Source of the DNA: Prochilodus magdalenae
Taxonomy: Eukaryota > Chordata > Actinopteri > Characiformes > Prochilodontidae
NCBI GenBank assembly: GCA_024036415.1
Contig: JAMWET010001367.1
Coordinates: 432,001-496,000 of the forward strand
Direction of reading: 5' to 3'
DNA: 64,000 nucleotides
The translations under genes and the position numbers were made by a program. A model generated the notes under the pieces. That model saw nothing but the letters and a program-made list of their open reading frames with translations. It ran no database searches and had not been told where the DNA came from. Shown here piece by piece: positions 47,366 to 60,596 of the stretch; position 1 is the first letter of the stretch, and each line of letters begins with the position of its first letter.

Positions 47366-47999
47366 TGTAGACCTTGAAGTGGACGAGGTTGAGATCACCT
47401 GCTTTAAAGACTTGTCAAGGTGGACATTAGTGGATTTATTCTGATGCATGGAAGTACAGATAGGCGAGAATCAAACTGACAAACTGATCTGATTGTTGTG
47501 GCGGGCTTGTTGTGCAAATTATAATGTCGTCGCATGAGGACGAGAGAAATATATTCTTCATGTCATTTTGTCAAAACTGTCACTCGAGAATGACAGCAGA
47601 GAAGAAGACGTCACAACAAAGAAAAGTTGAGATATGACAGAACCCAAGTCTATATTCTTTGTATATATGTTCTCTCAGCGACTGTTTTAGCCATGAACAG
47701 TTCTTGTAGTCTGTAGCAAAGTGACAACAGCTACCTCTCCTCCAACAATAATCACAAAAAGTTGGTTAGTGTAGGTTTCAGCTAGCATTACTACTTTGCT
47801 CCCCAACTTTCACACAAAAGGCACCCTCGTTTTTTTCTTCACTAAAACGCCTCAATAGGTCACCAAATGGCAGTGCTATTAGCTGCGGCAGGTGATTTTT
47901 GCAGCGTTAGAGACCTGGAACGTCAATTGACAGATACCACTGATTTACACGGTCTCATTTTGAAAAATCCATATTTTATCATTAAAGCGTCTCGAGTTC
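47366..47999. other. No recognised feature
   Basis: Intergenic. The segment 47500-47640 is GC-moderate and unique. No call made. Confidence 0.45.
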
Positions 48000-48420
48000 T
48001 CACAGTCTGCCAATACTCATCAAGTTGACATTCCTCCATCTGTAAAGCAAACATGTCATAAATCAACTCTGAAACCGGCTTACGCCTGAGAAAACATGAC
48101 CTGTTTGCTTTTATTGCACCTCCTTACAGACTGTCAGTGATCCTGGCTTTATAAGAATGAAAACCCTGCTAGTGCAAGCTGACAGAACAGTTTTTCCCTA
48201 AATGAGGACAGCCATGAGTAAACGATGGCCATGGAAAGGCTTAACTGAGAGTTAATGATGTCCACGCATGAGAACTGAGATGGGTCATTAGGGGAATAGT
48301 ACATTTTTTCTGTTATCTTCCCATCGAGCGCTAAGGAGAAGGTGTGAACCTGTGGTTTTGTTTTTTTGATGCCTGCTGACTTCAGATAATTGCATAATGC
48401 CACAGAGCTTTAGGATCCAG
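48000..48420. promoter_or_regulatory. Candidate conserved non-coding block
   Basis: Non-repetitive sequence with GAGAGTTAATGATGTCC and related motifs. ORFs lack domains. Regulatory role is only inferred. Confidence 0.3.
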
Positions 48421-48483
48421 GGAATTGTATCGACTAGACCTAATGCCTGGTCAAAGTTTCTTCTACTTCTGAAGAAGTTAATT

Positions 48484-48513
48484 GTTGTTGTTGTTGTTGT
48501 TGCTGTTGTTGTT
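48484..48513. repeat. (GTT)n microsatellite
   Basis: Trinucleotide GTT tract of about ten units with one GCT interruption. Confidence 0.85.
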
Positions 48514-48573
48514 TTTTTATGATTAATGAATTTCACACACTCTTCAAAATATAGGTTCCAAGCGTTCTTCGAA

Positions 48574-48615
48574 ATGATGCATTGGGAATGATACATTGGG
48601 AATGATGCATTGGGA
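48574..48615. repeat. 14-bp tandem repeat, three copies
   Basis: ATGATGCATTGGGA repeated three times head to tail. The middle unit differs by one base (ATGATACATTGGGA). Confidence 0.9.
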
Positions 48616-49490
48616 ACTTTTGCTAAGATTTAAAAAGTGAAACACTGATTTTTACTATAAAATTATGAAGACAAAAAAATAAATATTTTTGATAAGTTAA
48701 AAGTTAAACAGCCTATAAAATATGTATTAGTATTTTTAGATGCATATTTGAGATATTCTGTGCATCTAGAGGGCAACTAAATATATAGAATGAAATTAGT
48801 CTGGTAAAATAAAAGTAATTTTTTTTCCTTGTAAGTTCCTTGCAGTAAATTTTCGGTTACTGAGTTGCAGTTACAGATGTTATGTAAAAATACAGAAGAG
48901 TACTGCATTTTAATTCGAGTTTTTTGCTGTTAATGTACAACAGAATACAGTGAAGCTGTATATAGTTCAAGGGCCTGTGCAGTCACAGTGTACAGCTGCT
49001 GTTTTACTGCTATAGTAAATTAGTGTGCCACAATGTATTTAAGGTCAACTGTGTATCTTTAAGGGGACTAATGATACCCATTATCAATGTTCATAATTCT
49101 ATTTTGGGGCTCTAGAAAAATATATTTACATGCTTCAGCTTTCCCAAAACAATATATTTTTCTCATACTGCACTCACATCTGCATTCACTCCCTGAGTTT
49201 GAGCTCCTGTGTCTTTAAGCCCCATCTCTCGATGAGCCCAATATTCACTGACTGATTAGATCACTCACTCTTTTCTGACAGATCAACTCTCTGTATGTTG
49301 TGTGAGAGTGTGCCAAGCTTGTTGGTAGGTGGGCAATAAGGATCGTGATAGAAGATGATGTCAACTTAAAACAGAGGTGTGGGCTTTATAACTTTGCAGA
49401 CCATTTACATGCACAAAAGTAAAAAAAAAAAAAACTATATAATAAATATATAATATATAATAAAATAAAATAAATAAAATAACTCACTAG
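48616..49490. other. No recognised feature
   Basis: AT-rich intergenic sequence with A-rich low complexity just before the pentanucleotide repeat. Confidence 0.5.
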
Positions 49491-49559
49491 AGATAAGATA
49501 AGATAAGATAAGATAAGATAAGATAAGATAAGATAAGATAAGATAAGATAAGATAAGAT
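49491..49559. repeat. (AGATA)n pentanucleotide microsatellite
   Basis: About 14 units of AGATA (TTATC on the minus strand), ending directly at a LINE-like 3' tail. Confidence 0.95.
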
Positions 49560-49760
49560 TGCACAGTGTTCAACGAAATTGAGCAGCAATCCAACGGCAC
49601 TTTACACACAAAATAATTAAACATAGCGCTAAATGATATAAGGTGGAAAAATTGAGAAAAAAACAATAATATACATATATATATACATTACCTAAAAATA
49701 TATTTAAATATAATAAATTACTATAAAAACTGTAAATTCTAGACAGACAATAGACAAAAG
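49560..49760 (-). mobile_element. LINE 3' UTR remnant, antisense
   Basis: Reading on the minus strand, the TTTGTGTGTAAAGTGCC, GTTGGATTGCTGCTC and AATTTCGTTGAACACTGTGC blocks run into (TTATC)n. This is a classical fish non-LTR 3' terminus with its tandem tail. No coding region survives. Confidence 0.6.
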
Positions 49761-50549
49761 ACAGGTGAGGTAGCAGTTAGTTTGAGGAAAGAGAATCAAA
49801 AACAGAAAAGCATAATTGCAGCCATATTCTCTAACTAAACATACTAAAGACATACCTTTGAGAGCACAACACCAGTGACAGTTTAGTACCTTTATTGGGA
49901 AGACATTGGGTTCTAACTATGTAATTACATAAATACCATGCAAACATGAAAGGGGTTACAGTTAAAATTTTTCTTAGGAGGCTTTTTCTAAGCCAAGAAG
50001 CAGTTAGAATTTCTCATGTTTATCTTATATTTTGGTGCACATTAGCTAGACCAGCACCTTGAGCATGCTTCAATCTCAAACTAGTTGACTATCTGAACTG
50101 AGAGATTTGAGCAGAGCTGAGATCTGAACAGTGTCCCTGTCCCTGACTTGCTGTCATTTTAATACAATCCTTGTGTGAGAGCTCACCACGGAAAACAAAT
50201 TCAGTCGTGACTTTGAGCACACGCTGGAGTGAAGAATATAATAAATAAACACATGTGATTACTTCAGTGATATCTTCCCTTTAGTACATTTGCACTTTCT
50301 CTTGATCTCCCTCCTCGGCCTCCAAAGCCTAAGATGTGTAACTACATTACCCTGACAACAATTGTATTGACATTTCTGGGTGTAGTGCACGATAAAGTGA
50401 TTTAAAAGTAGTCCTGTAAGCAGGTTTCATCCCTTGCCCTTATTGGCCACAAAAGGCGTATGCAGCATGTTGTGGAAGAAGCTGAAAGAAAGTGAACAAA
50501 ATGGCTGAATCAGGGAAAATTACAGAAAATTGGGCCTGGCTAAGAACCT
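49761..50549. other. No recognised feature
   Basis: Intergenic, nothing recognised. Confidence 0.5.
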
Positions 50550-51560
50550 TGTTTCACAGGTGGAAGCAAAAAAAAACGAAGACAGGAGAGGCACGTGTCA
50601 CATGATGCCTTAAGGTGCGTGATGGAGATGTGTCCTTGTTCTCGGAAATGTCATGTGTTTTCGAGTCATTTTCCCCATAGGCCACAGGTCTTAGCTGGAA
50701 CCTCAAAGGAACGGCCGCAGAAGATATGGTTTTGCATTCTTTCTCATTGCGAACCTTTCTGTTTATGTCACATCTGCTGCATGCTTTATATGAAACTTCC
50801 CACTCCACTCCAAAATGAAGATAAAAGGGTCCTCTTGGGAGCCATTAGATTGGCTATGATCAGTCGTTTTCCATTTCACGCGCTCCCAGCCGCTGCAGAT
50901 AGCGAACCCTCCATAATGCAGCCAGGCACCTCCACGCTAGTGATCCTGCCCGGGTCCCTAGTGTTTTATTGCCTCTCGTGAGCGACATACACAGAGTTAT
51001 TATTCACTGAGCCCCAATCCCTGGAGCATTACACCACCACACTGTCGCTGCAAGTCTTGGAAGTGTACAGGCCGCAGGGCAGACCATCCTCCCAAGGCTC
51101 CTTGAAAGTAATCACTGCATAGAAGGCCCTATGGGCCTCCCTAGCAAGAGGGTATTATATCCACACCCAATAGGAGCTGCTGGTGGCCAGCCCAGCTGCT
51201 GCTGCACAGCGTGAGAGATCTAGCAACTAGCCTAGCATCTGTCAATTAGCACACAGCTAGCATGTTCTCCGTAATCACTTTCGCCCTCCGAAGCTAATTA
51301 GCTTCGCTGAAACAATACTGTGTCAGGATGTTAACGTTCTGTGCAGCGCGACTGATTCGATATTTCCTTCCGCTGCCATCCCGCATAAAATATGATGGGT
51401 GCTTTACGTGTTTGATGGAGGTTTCTGCTTAATTGCAATTAAACAGGTGGTTATCTCTGAAATTCCACATTATCCCAATTTAATTACTCTGGCATTCCAG
51501 ACTGAGATACGAAAGAGGCTGTAACATATATGGAGAGATGAACGTTCACAATCTATAATT
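50550..51560. promoter_or_regulatory. Strong candidate conserved non-coding cluster
   Basis: About 1 kb of unique, GC-moderate sequence free of repeats. Notable words: CGAAGCTAATTAGCTTCG (a near-perfect palindrome around a TAATTA core, 51289-51306), TGCTTAATTGCAATTAAAC (51427), CCCAATTTAATTACTC (51475), and CGCATAAAATATG. This density of homeodomain cores is typical of developmental enhancers. The 128-codon ORF (50595-50981) has no domain. Confidence 0.4.
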
Positions 51561-51779
51561 AGAAATTTCATAACCAGATTTGTAATGAATGTGTCATCTT
51601 TACTATTGACTGTGCCCTTGAGAAAGTGATGGGCAAACTTTTGCTTTAAATAATGTCACAGCATGGCGGCTATTAAAAGGGCCTTGAACCATACCATCAT
51701 TTTTAGGTTTGTAAATGCAACTGACATTTTTATAATAAAACTTTTTTAAATAATAAACCTTATTAATTGCCGTAGAACT

Positions 51780-53700
51780 TTTATTTGGGGGAGTCTTTGA
51801 AATTTAAACAGGTTCTCACTTACCAAAACAATTCCACAACCCCTCAGAACCACTGAATGGTCCTTCAAGCAAGTACAATTCTTTTAGGGCATTGTCTCAA
51901 ACAATCCTCCCTTTTAGCACATTCATTTTCAAAGTGTTGAAAAAATGCTGGGGTAAACGAAATGTTTATTAATTTCCACAGAATTATTTAGTTATACAAT
52001 TTAATTGTCACTTTTTTAGATTTTAGGCTGAAATTCCAACTAAACCCAATGATTTGGCCTTTTACGTCATTGGTAGACAACCTCCACAATCCTCCAAACA
52101 GGATCTCATTTGCCAGAATTGGTCTCCAATCCATCAGAACCATCCATTGAAAAAAACTGTTATTTTACTGCATTGCTTCATCCTTCATTTTGCCACCTTT
52201 ATTTTCAAAGTTTAAGGTTCTTCTATTTTTTGGAGCTCTCCATTGAAACATTCTTTGGTTAGATAAAAGTGGTTCTTCAATAACATTGCTCTAAAGTACT
52301 TAATTTGGCACCTTTATTTTCAGAATGCAGGTGGCCTATTGACTATTGCAAAGCACATAAGCTTCAGATGAATCCAATTGATTTTGATGTGTTGGATAAG
52401 GCTTGTGTTTTTTGCTATCCTAACAAATGTTGTATAGCTACAAACTGCCAAGACCGGTTTGGAAACGAAGACAGAACTGTTGAAGATGGAATAAATGGAA
52501 AACTATTCACAGTTTACTCTTTACTTTTTTAGGTTTCATAACAATGTCAGCTAAACTTCATGATTTAGAGTCAGACAGCTGATCCCTAAGAACCAATCAG
52601 TTGCTACTGTATCATAACTTTGTATTGCTTTACCTTTAGTACCCTACAAAGTTCATTTAATGACTTAACTTCTACTTGGATTGAAAACTTTATTTGGAGG
52701 CTCTATTTTACAGACATAGCTCTAGAGCACATCAGAACCATCCACTGTAAGCTCTATTTATGTAAGTAAAAGTTCATTTTAAGGTTTATGGTTCTGATAT
52801 ACAATTTTTATATATTTGAATATTAAATTATTTATTTTCATAGAACTATTCATTAAAAGGTTCTTTGGGCAGCTAAAAGTGTTTTTCCTATGGCATTGGT
52901 CCACTTCGGCACTGTTCAGCATGCATGTGGTCTATTAATCAATGTAAAGCACAAAAGAGCAAAATAAATCTAATGGGCTTTACGCCACTTGCAATCCTTG
53001 GATGCAACTGTTCAGGCCTTGTGTTGTTTTTTTGTTTTTTGTTTTTTTTGCCATCCTAACAAATGTTGTACAGCTACAAAGTGCCAAAAAAAATTGGATG
53101 CTGAGACAGAGCTGTTAAAAATGGAGAATAAACTGAAACTAGCTGAAAACTATTTTATATTCTTCGGAACCATCCATTGAAATGTTCTTTGGTCAAGTAA
53201 AAGTGGTTAATTTAAAAGTTCTTTTAAGGTTTATCGTTCTAATATACATAAATTGTTCTTTTATTGTTTAGAACCATCCATTGAAAGGATTATTAGGTGG
53301 CTAAAAGTGGTTCTTCTATGGCATTGCTCCACTGTGGCACCTTTATTTTTAAGAATGCATGTGGTCTATTGATCAATGTAAAGCAGGAGAGATTCAGAAG
53401 AATACAATGGACTCTGTGTGTCTTGCATCTTTTGGATGCAACTGTTTAGGCCTTGTGTTGTTGTTGTTTTGCTATCCTCACAAATGTTGTATAGCTACAA
53501 AGTGCCAAAACCATTTTGGACATCGAGACAAAGCTGCTGGAAACGGGGAATAAATGGAAACTAGCTGGGCAAAAACACAGACATCTTTCATCCAAAGCAA
53601 CAAAAAATGATTCAGTTTAATTCTTACTTTTCAGGATCACTCCCACACCAGCTGATCCCGATTTTAGATGACCCCAGGAGTCCACAGGGACCAATCAAAC
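51780..53700 (+). repeat. Degenerate array of a fish interspersed repeat (about five partial units)
   Basis: Three clear units share, in order, GCACCTTTATTTT, ATGCATGTGGTCTATT, TGCTATCCTAACAAATGTTG and AATAAATGGAAACTAGC-type words at about 52308-52505, 52905-53150 and 53335-53565. Before each lies a 'CCATCCATTGAAAGG ... CTAAAAGTGGTTCTTC' segment, with two further partial units upstream (51840-51940, 52100-52240). Spacing between matching points is 595 and 434 bp. Small cysteine-containing ORFs in each unit are translated repeat DNA. Confidence 0.75.
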
Positions 53701-54149
53701 AGTTGGTACAATGTCATAACCCTCATATTGTACAATGACAGTGCAGATTCTACAGCCTTGTCCCACACATCAGCAGTGTTAATGTGATTTTTGCTCCAAA
53801 CAGGCAATATTGCTACAAGAGCCATAACAAGGTCATTCCCACATTCCCATATGGGGTGCTCATTTGCCACCTGACAACATTTGTCATGACACCCCTGTGG
53901 CCAAATCTCTGACACCACCAAACCCACAGCCCAAATACATTTGGAAGAGGGTATAAAACTTGCAAAAAGGCATCTGAGCTATTTCTCTCGGTGCTCTCGG
54001 AATTTTGAAAATAATGAATTCCAACCAGGCCCGGCTCTCTCCATCCTGGCCTGTGGCATCATCAGGGTATTGTCTTGTTCATGAAGCATAACAGGCCCAC
54101 CTGCATGTCCCTTTCATTAACGACAATTAGAGAGTTCACCTGACAACTG
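53701..54149. other. No recognised feature
   Basis: Unique intergenic sequence following the array. Confidence 0.45.
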
Positions 54150-54600
54150 ACAAGAAGTTGGAACCCTGTCACAAAAGCGCTTATTTTCCCATTACTGAGT
54201 TCCAGTGTTCTATCAAGCGTGGGCCTGGCGTTGCTCCTAAAGTGCCCATAAAACATCTGCAGAAGAAACGGTGCAATTATGAAAAGCCATCTGGAACAAT
54301 AAACGCAGGAGAATGGATATGATTAACACTAACGTAAACAGATGGCACAGGGTTAGATTGCTGTTCGACAAGCACATAATAGAAGCAACTCTAAGTCCAA
54401 TTACAAGCGTGGTGCTCCTTTTCAACCAAAGGCAGCCTTTTGCTTTAAGCCACTAGCTTGCTAATTGAAACCATCAGTGAGTGGCAAGAACAGAAGCTCC
54501 ATAATGCTACCAGAAGAACGGGTCAGGCTCTTGCCCTCACTGTAAAGGGAGAGGAATGCCTGTTTAGCACTAGTATCTCAGTGGCTGGGCACTTAAAGGC
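54150..54600. promoter_or_regulatory. Candidate conserved non-coding block
   Basis: Unique sequence with motifs such as GGTGCAATTATGAAAAGCC, AATGGATATGATTAACAC and AGCTTGCTAATTGAAACC. No exon evidence. Confidence 0.3.
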
Positions 54601-54949
54601 AAGTTGACAAGGTGTCAAAGTCCATGATGGCTACAGCAGAACAGATTGTAATGAGCTGTCTGCAGTGGTGCATCACTAGATTAGGTTAAAAACAATCTTC
54701 CTGTAAGAGCAACGGGCTTCGGAACAATAAAGTAGAGTGCCCTGGGTTCATTTCTCACAAGGCCTTGCTTGCTATCTATCTATCTTGAGATCAATCTGCA
54801 ATCATGCTTTAATTCCATCTTTATTTTGGCCTATCTGAATTAGTGGGAAGGCATGCCCACCCTTGTGAAGTCTTTAGAGGAAGGCCCCCCAGACGTAATT
54901 TGAAGTTATTGGCCAAGGAGGTTGTTGGTCATTAGTCATGGACTTGACA

Positions 54950-55560
54950 TTTCTCTGTCTCTCTCTCTTCTTTTAATCCACCGTTACTGGATGGCAAACT
55001 ATTTTCGCCAAGCATTCAGCATTTTCCTCATTCATTTGGAGGCAGTATCTTCTCCCGCAGGTGATTGAAAACTGTGGTGGAGGTATTTGTATGTGTGTGT
55101 GTGTGTGGGAGGGTACGATGAATGAGTGGTCTCTCCTTTACGATCCTGAAGCAGGTTGTCTGTGTTCCCTCAGAACATAATCGGTGAGCGCTGACAAGTA
55201 ATTGCATCCAGCAGGACCAGCCTCATCAAGCGATTTTCAGCGCAGGCATCTGTTCCTCCTGGAGCCTAGCCGTTGAGCTATGACGAAAATCGACCCCGCA
55301 AATTATTTTCCTAGCCCTCCTGCTACATCTATCCCCCCACCCACCCTTCATCCTCTCCATGTTCAAGCTTGAGTAAGTTTGCCGCTGTTTGCAGTGCCAG
55401 TTTCACCTGGAGAGGGAGCTGAGCACGCAGACATCTATATTGTGGACATTAGCGCAATTGGGATTTATGCTGACAGAAGCTGAAATGAATATAAATGTAG
55501 TCCGTTTGGACTGCGTTAGGGAAACCTGATGTTGAGCTTAATAACTGGGGAATAGCTGAG
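54950..55560. promoter_or_regulatory. Candidate conserved non-coding block
   Basis: GC-moderate, unique. Includes GCGATTTTCAGCGCAGGC, CCCGCAAATTATTTTCC, GTTTCACCTGGAGAGGG (E2-box CACCTG) and GCGCAATTGGGATTTATGC. A short (GT)n lies at 55095-55107. Regulatory role is inferred. Confidence 0.35.
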
Positions 55561-55869
55561 ATTGGTTCAAATTAAAAACTGTACATATGTTGTGAGCCGT
55601 GTGGCAGAAAGAAAAGAAGGAAAACAAACAAATGAATGAATGATAAGACACCACATTTACTGGAATATTTAAAGAAGAGATAAGACTGGGTGAATTTAAC
55701 TTCTACAAGACTGCACTGATAATATAATCTCAACAGCCGCCTAATGAAGACGCTGTGGGGAGGTCATGAAAGAGATCGTTGACCAAACACAATTAAGACT
55801 GGCTTTATCTGTATTAAGGGCAGACTGTGAACTAGGCCTGCCCAGAGTAGGGCTTCTTACTCAGCTGGA

Positions 55870-56225
55870 AATGATTTGTTCTAAAAACATTCTGAGAATA
55901 TACAATGTGATGTTCCATTAATGTTTCAATGAGGATTTTTTTTTTTTGGTTTCCAGAATGTTCTTTCTAAAGGACATTAGGAGGAGAATGTTCTCTACAA
56001 CATGTTCTCTACAACATTCATACAACACTCATCTAAGGCCTCAGTAACACCCATAAAACAATGCTGCACTGAGGATACCTTCTTTTGTTATTATGTAACA
56101 TGTACATTGTTTGAAATAATGAACATCTTTAAAACATTCTTTGAGCATCAGAATTTTTCAAGTATAAAAACTTCATTAGGACATGTAGGTGGTAATGTTA
56201 GCCAAAGTTCTGGGAACGTACACTA
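55870..56225. repeat. Possible MITE-like repeat with GTTCTGGGAACGT-type ends
   Basis: Left side AAAACATTCTGAGAATATAC and right side AAAGTTCTGGGAACGTACAC resemble inverted ends of a repeat type common in fish. The interior repeats ATGTTCTCTACAACAT words. Weak identification. Confidence 0.35.
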
Positions 56226-57031
56226 CTAGCTGGGTAGGCAACTTTTGCCACCACGGACATTTTATTTGGTGGACAAGAATCAGCTTGTTCATCAGCTTGT
56301 TTTTGTTAACATCCATTTGATTTTTTTTAACCATTTTAAATATATATTTATTTATTTAAGTATCAATATTAGTTAAATATGTTGTATGTTATGAAATAAA
56401 ATATTTAAAATGTCCCTTACCCTTGAAATGCCACTGACTACAAGGCACATGTAACATGTACAACAAAATATTTAGACAATGATTGTGTCATAATATTCAG
56501 TATTAATACAAATACACTTCTTGTTTCTCCACATGTCCAAAAATGTAAAGTTCAGAGATGCTGGCTTGTCCTCAGCTTTTTAATTTGTATACTTTCTTGT
56601 CTTTTTAGCCTTTATCCTCATGCTGGGTGGTTCTGATAAATATATCCCAATATCAGATGTTACTATAGTACTACAAACCTGGGCTTGTTTTGAGTAATAC
56701 TGTAATACTGTAAGCAAGGCTGAGACCTGGACACATGTGTTAGTCATGTCCAAGCCATGAACGAGACCACCATTCAACCAAGTCAGTCAAATATAAACCT
56801 TATATGTATTTATTGTTGTTATTAAATGAAAACATGGTAAACATGATCCTGAAATGAATGAAAATCATGACAAGGACAACCAGCCACCGAAACACAGGTC
56901 CATATAAATCTCATTAATTAGGGCAAAGTGAGCAACAGGTAAAACAGAAACCAACTCAGAATCAGGCAAGAGTGACCTCTGCAGGTGAGGAGGGGAATGA
57001 CTGGGCATCCACCTGACACTATCATGTAAAG
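56226..57031. other. No recognised feature
   Basis: AT-rich intergenic sequence. Confidence 0.5.
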
Positions 57032-57205
57032 CAGTGCTCAACTCCTGCCCTGCACTTTTTAGTGCTTTCCCTGTTCTCAACACACCTGATTCAGCTAATC
57101 AGCACATTAACAAGCCCTTTCAGAATTAAAGGGTGTGTGGAAAAGCAGGAAATCCACTCAAATGTGCAGGGCAGGGTTATTCCAGGACCAAGGTTGAGAA
57201 CCACT
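57032..57205. mobile_element. 174-bp hAT-like MITE
   Basis: Ends CAGTGCTCAACTCCTGCC on the left and, reverse complemented, AGTGGTTCTCAACCTTGGTC on the right, an hAT-style CAGTG terminus. The interior carries CACCTGATTCAGCTAATCAG and GTGCAGGGCAGGG. No clear 8-bp duplication remains (ATGTAAAG versus AATTTATG). Confidence 0.6.
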
Positions 57206-57719
57206 AATTTATGGGACCAAGTAGAGAAAAGACCAAGCAAGTCAAGACCACCAAAATGATGCCACCATCTCAAACTAGGCTGAGACTGACTTGAGACATT
57301 CAGTACTACAACACTACTGTCTTGTCCTGTTTTCTACTGTTGACACTAAATGGAACCTCATATAGTATAATCTACTGGTATGGCCACAGGGAACAGCTAC
57401 ATCCTTAAATTAAGGTTTTTATTGAGCAATGACAAACAAGAACAACTTTTGGTTCTCCAAAGAACCTTATATGAAGAGTTTTGTGAGTGTAAACCCTAAA
57501 AATCATTTCCATTGCTGTTACAAGCAATGCCAGTGTACCGGTATAGACGGTATGTCACTCAGCCCCACCCCAAACATTACACTTTGGCCCGTAATGACAA
57601 AAAGCGTGAGTTTAAACAGTAGCACCACAGTCTTCCTGAGCATACTGTCTCTTTTACTGAAATATGTCCAAAACCAGCCACCAGGTAATCCATCTAAGCA
57701 TGCAAGCGTCCTCGCAGGG
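57206..57719. other. No recognised feature
   Basis: Intergenic, nothing recognised. Confidence 0.45.
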
Positions 57720-58340
57720 GCAACTCTATAGGAGTTATCCGCTGTTCCTCCTCAGTGCAGCTGCCTGTGGTGTCTCTCTTAACCCTCTGGAGTGACAACC
57801 CGGGGAAGTCATTGCTGGGGCCAGCCAGCTATGAGCCGGCTTCAAAGCCCCAGGTCCATGTATTGTTTATGAGGATCCAGACTGCCAGAACAGCCTGCGT
57901 GCCTCTCCGTGGCCACCATTGTGTTTGTCATTCAGCTCCCATGAAGACTCAGAGGGGTAAACAGGGGCAAGGTGGAAACACGGAAAAAAGACTTCAAGTG
58001 GCCATCTAGCACTGATTAGCCACCGGTTTCTCCGCTTTCCCTGGTAATTGTTGGGATAACGATACGGGTCGAGGAAGCCGTTCCCAGGTCAGTTCCGAAA
58101 GAGCAACTTGCACCCAAAGCAAGCAAAACAAAAGCAGGTTTTAAATGCCAGAGTTAAAGCCCCCGGTGTGCCCTTTGCTGTTTGGGTTTGGAACAACAAA
58201 GAGGTGGCTTATTACAGAGAAACAACTTTAGCTGGCAGGGGTGTCTCTCTGTATATGATGTCACAAAGGACGTGGCATTTAAATGCACTTGCATATTTTT
58301 CTTTTTCTTTTTCTTTTTTTTCCTTTCTTCCAGTCCTGGC
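57720..58340. promoter_or_regulatory. Candidate conserved non-coding block
   Basis: GC-richer unique sequence ending in a pyrimidine tract at 58297-58332. ORFs on both strands overlap and lack domains. Confidence 0.3.
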
Positions 58341-58379
58341 AGACTGCTTTCATTAGCTAGGCACAAATAATTAAAAGAG

Positions 58380-58990
58380 AAAACGAATTTGATTAATCAT
58401 TTATTTTAGGCAGATGACAAGTGCTTGCCAAGGCAGGCATACTTTTTTTCTTCTTCTTCTCCATTTTATTTATGCGACAGAGTTTTTTTCCTTCCCTAAG
58501 AGCGCTCCACGACCCTCCCTGGGTGACTGCAGACTGTCTGCTGCTGCTCGTCAACCGGCAATTACGGCACCACCTCAAACATGAACGAGACTGACTCTTG
58601 TCAACACGCGCAGCGTCTTTGCTATGGGATCACCTTACTGTAGTTTCTTCTTTTCCGACGTTTCTTCTTCAGATGTTATTTTAGGCCGTTGTTTCGCGGC
58701 TCATCCATTAGCAAGCAAGGATGTTTATTTGCCAGGTCTGTCTCGCTCCTTGACAACCGAATCACTCCCCCTGTCGTTAAACGGTTATTTAAGATTCATC
58801 ATTCCCTTAAAAAAAGAGATTGCATCCGCGCAGGCCTGCCACTGATTCATCCCCGACCTTAATTATTCATTAGGAAGAATCAAAAAAAGAGAGAGAAGGG
58901 ACTGCGAGCACTGAGTCGTGGAAATCACTGTGGGGTCTGTTTCAGCAGAGCTCTTTTAATGGGTGTCAGTGCATGGTGATTACTTTCAAT
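58380..58990. promoter_or_regulatory. Candidate conserved non-coding block
   Basis: Unique sequence with TTGATTAATCATTTATTTTAGG, CCTTAATTATTCATTAGG (58858) and AATCCAAATTAATACTGTC (58988). It borders the (GA)n tract. Confidence 0.35.
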
Positions 58991-59046
58991 CCAAATTAAT
59001 ACTGTCACCCAGGTGGGGTAGAACTCTAAGGGGCAGACAGGAAAAA

Positions 59047-59799
<753 letters not shown>

Positions 59800-60310
59800 T
59801 CAGTTTCATACTCACACTGGACAGTTTATTAGAGACCTCCAGGTTCCACTCGATAGCTTCTTAAGTACTGAGTAACTTCAGAACTCCTAAATAAGCCCAG
59901 TGTCTGTTCAATGGCTTTAAATGACCTGTTATCAGAGGTGCTGGGCGGCAGAGACCACTTCTGTCCTGTTCAACAAACAGTTTTTGATTATCATGTCTCC
60001 TCACTCTACAACAATGCTACAGTACAATAGAATATATACCCTAATTACATTACCTGAGCAAAAGCAACTAGTCCTGCTCGGGCAAGAACAGAGAAACCAA
60101 AAATGTGTACATGACAGTGGGTAGTCTAGCACCAGGGGCCTCTTCCTCTTTCGTTATTGTCCAGGCATTGGTCAAAACTGCCACTGACCAGATATTGTTT
60201 GTTTGGCTGAGCACAGTGATGACACTGACATGTTAGTGGAATAACAATGTGTGCTGCTGGTGAACCCGGAACAGTAAACATGAGCAACATAGTACAGCCT
60301 GCCAACACAT
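59800..60310 (-). mobile_element. Relic of a long-TIR fish element (19143-like class)
   Basis: CATACTCACACTGGACAGTT and TATTAGAGACC at the left, and GTGATGACACTGACATGTTAG and ATAACAATGTGTGCTGCTGG near 60215-60260, correspond in reverse to the interior words of the 19143 element class. Strongly decayed, boundaries uncertain. Confidence 0.4.
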
Positions 60311-60381
60311 TAAAGGCATTTTAAATCCAATCCTTTAGAAAACTGGAGATAGTGTCCAATAAACATTTGTGTGTATCGTTA

Positions 60382-60596
60382 TACCATAGAAAAACACGCA
60401 TCTCAACTTTTATGCATCATTTGAACGCAGCAGCAGCAGCATTTTGCATTGTGTAAATCTTCCATGATGGATGGTTTAACCAAAATGACCGAAACTGCTT
60501 GGTAAAATGTCTGGTTCCATGGACTAAGGTTAAAGTAGGTTTTTGCTCTCTCCTGTAAAGTAAAAATTTTGAAGATACTCATTTGTCTTTGGACAG
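60382..60596. mobile_element. MITE of the 32958 family, copy 2
   Basis: Left end TAGAAAAACACGCATCTC, right end ATTTGTCTTTGGACAG. The interior shares GATGGATGGTTTAACCAAAATG and GTTCCATGGACTAAG positions with the 32958 copy. TIRs are decayed. Confidence 0.7.

Noticed and set aside
52305..53553. Three small ORFs sharing a Y/HPNKCCIATKCQ-like motif, resembling a cysteine-rich peptide family
   Set aside because: They lie at equivalent positions of a degenerate DNA repeat, differ in frame-breaking ways outside the shared segment, and have no consistent start or signal peptide.
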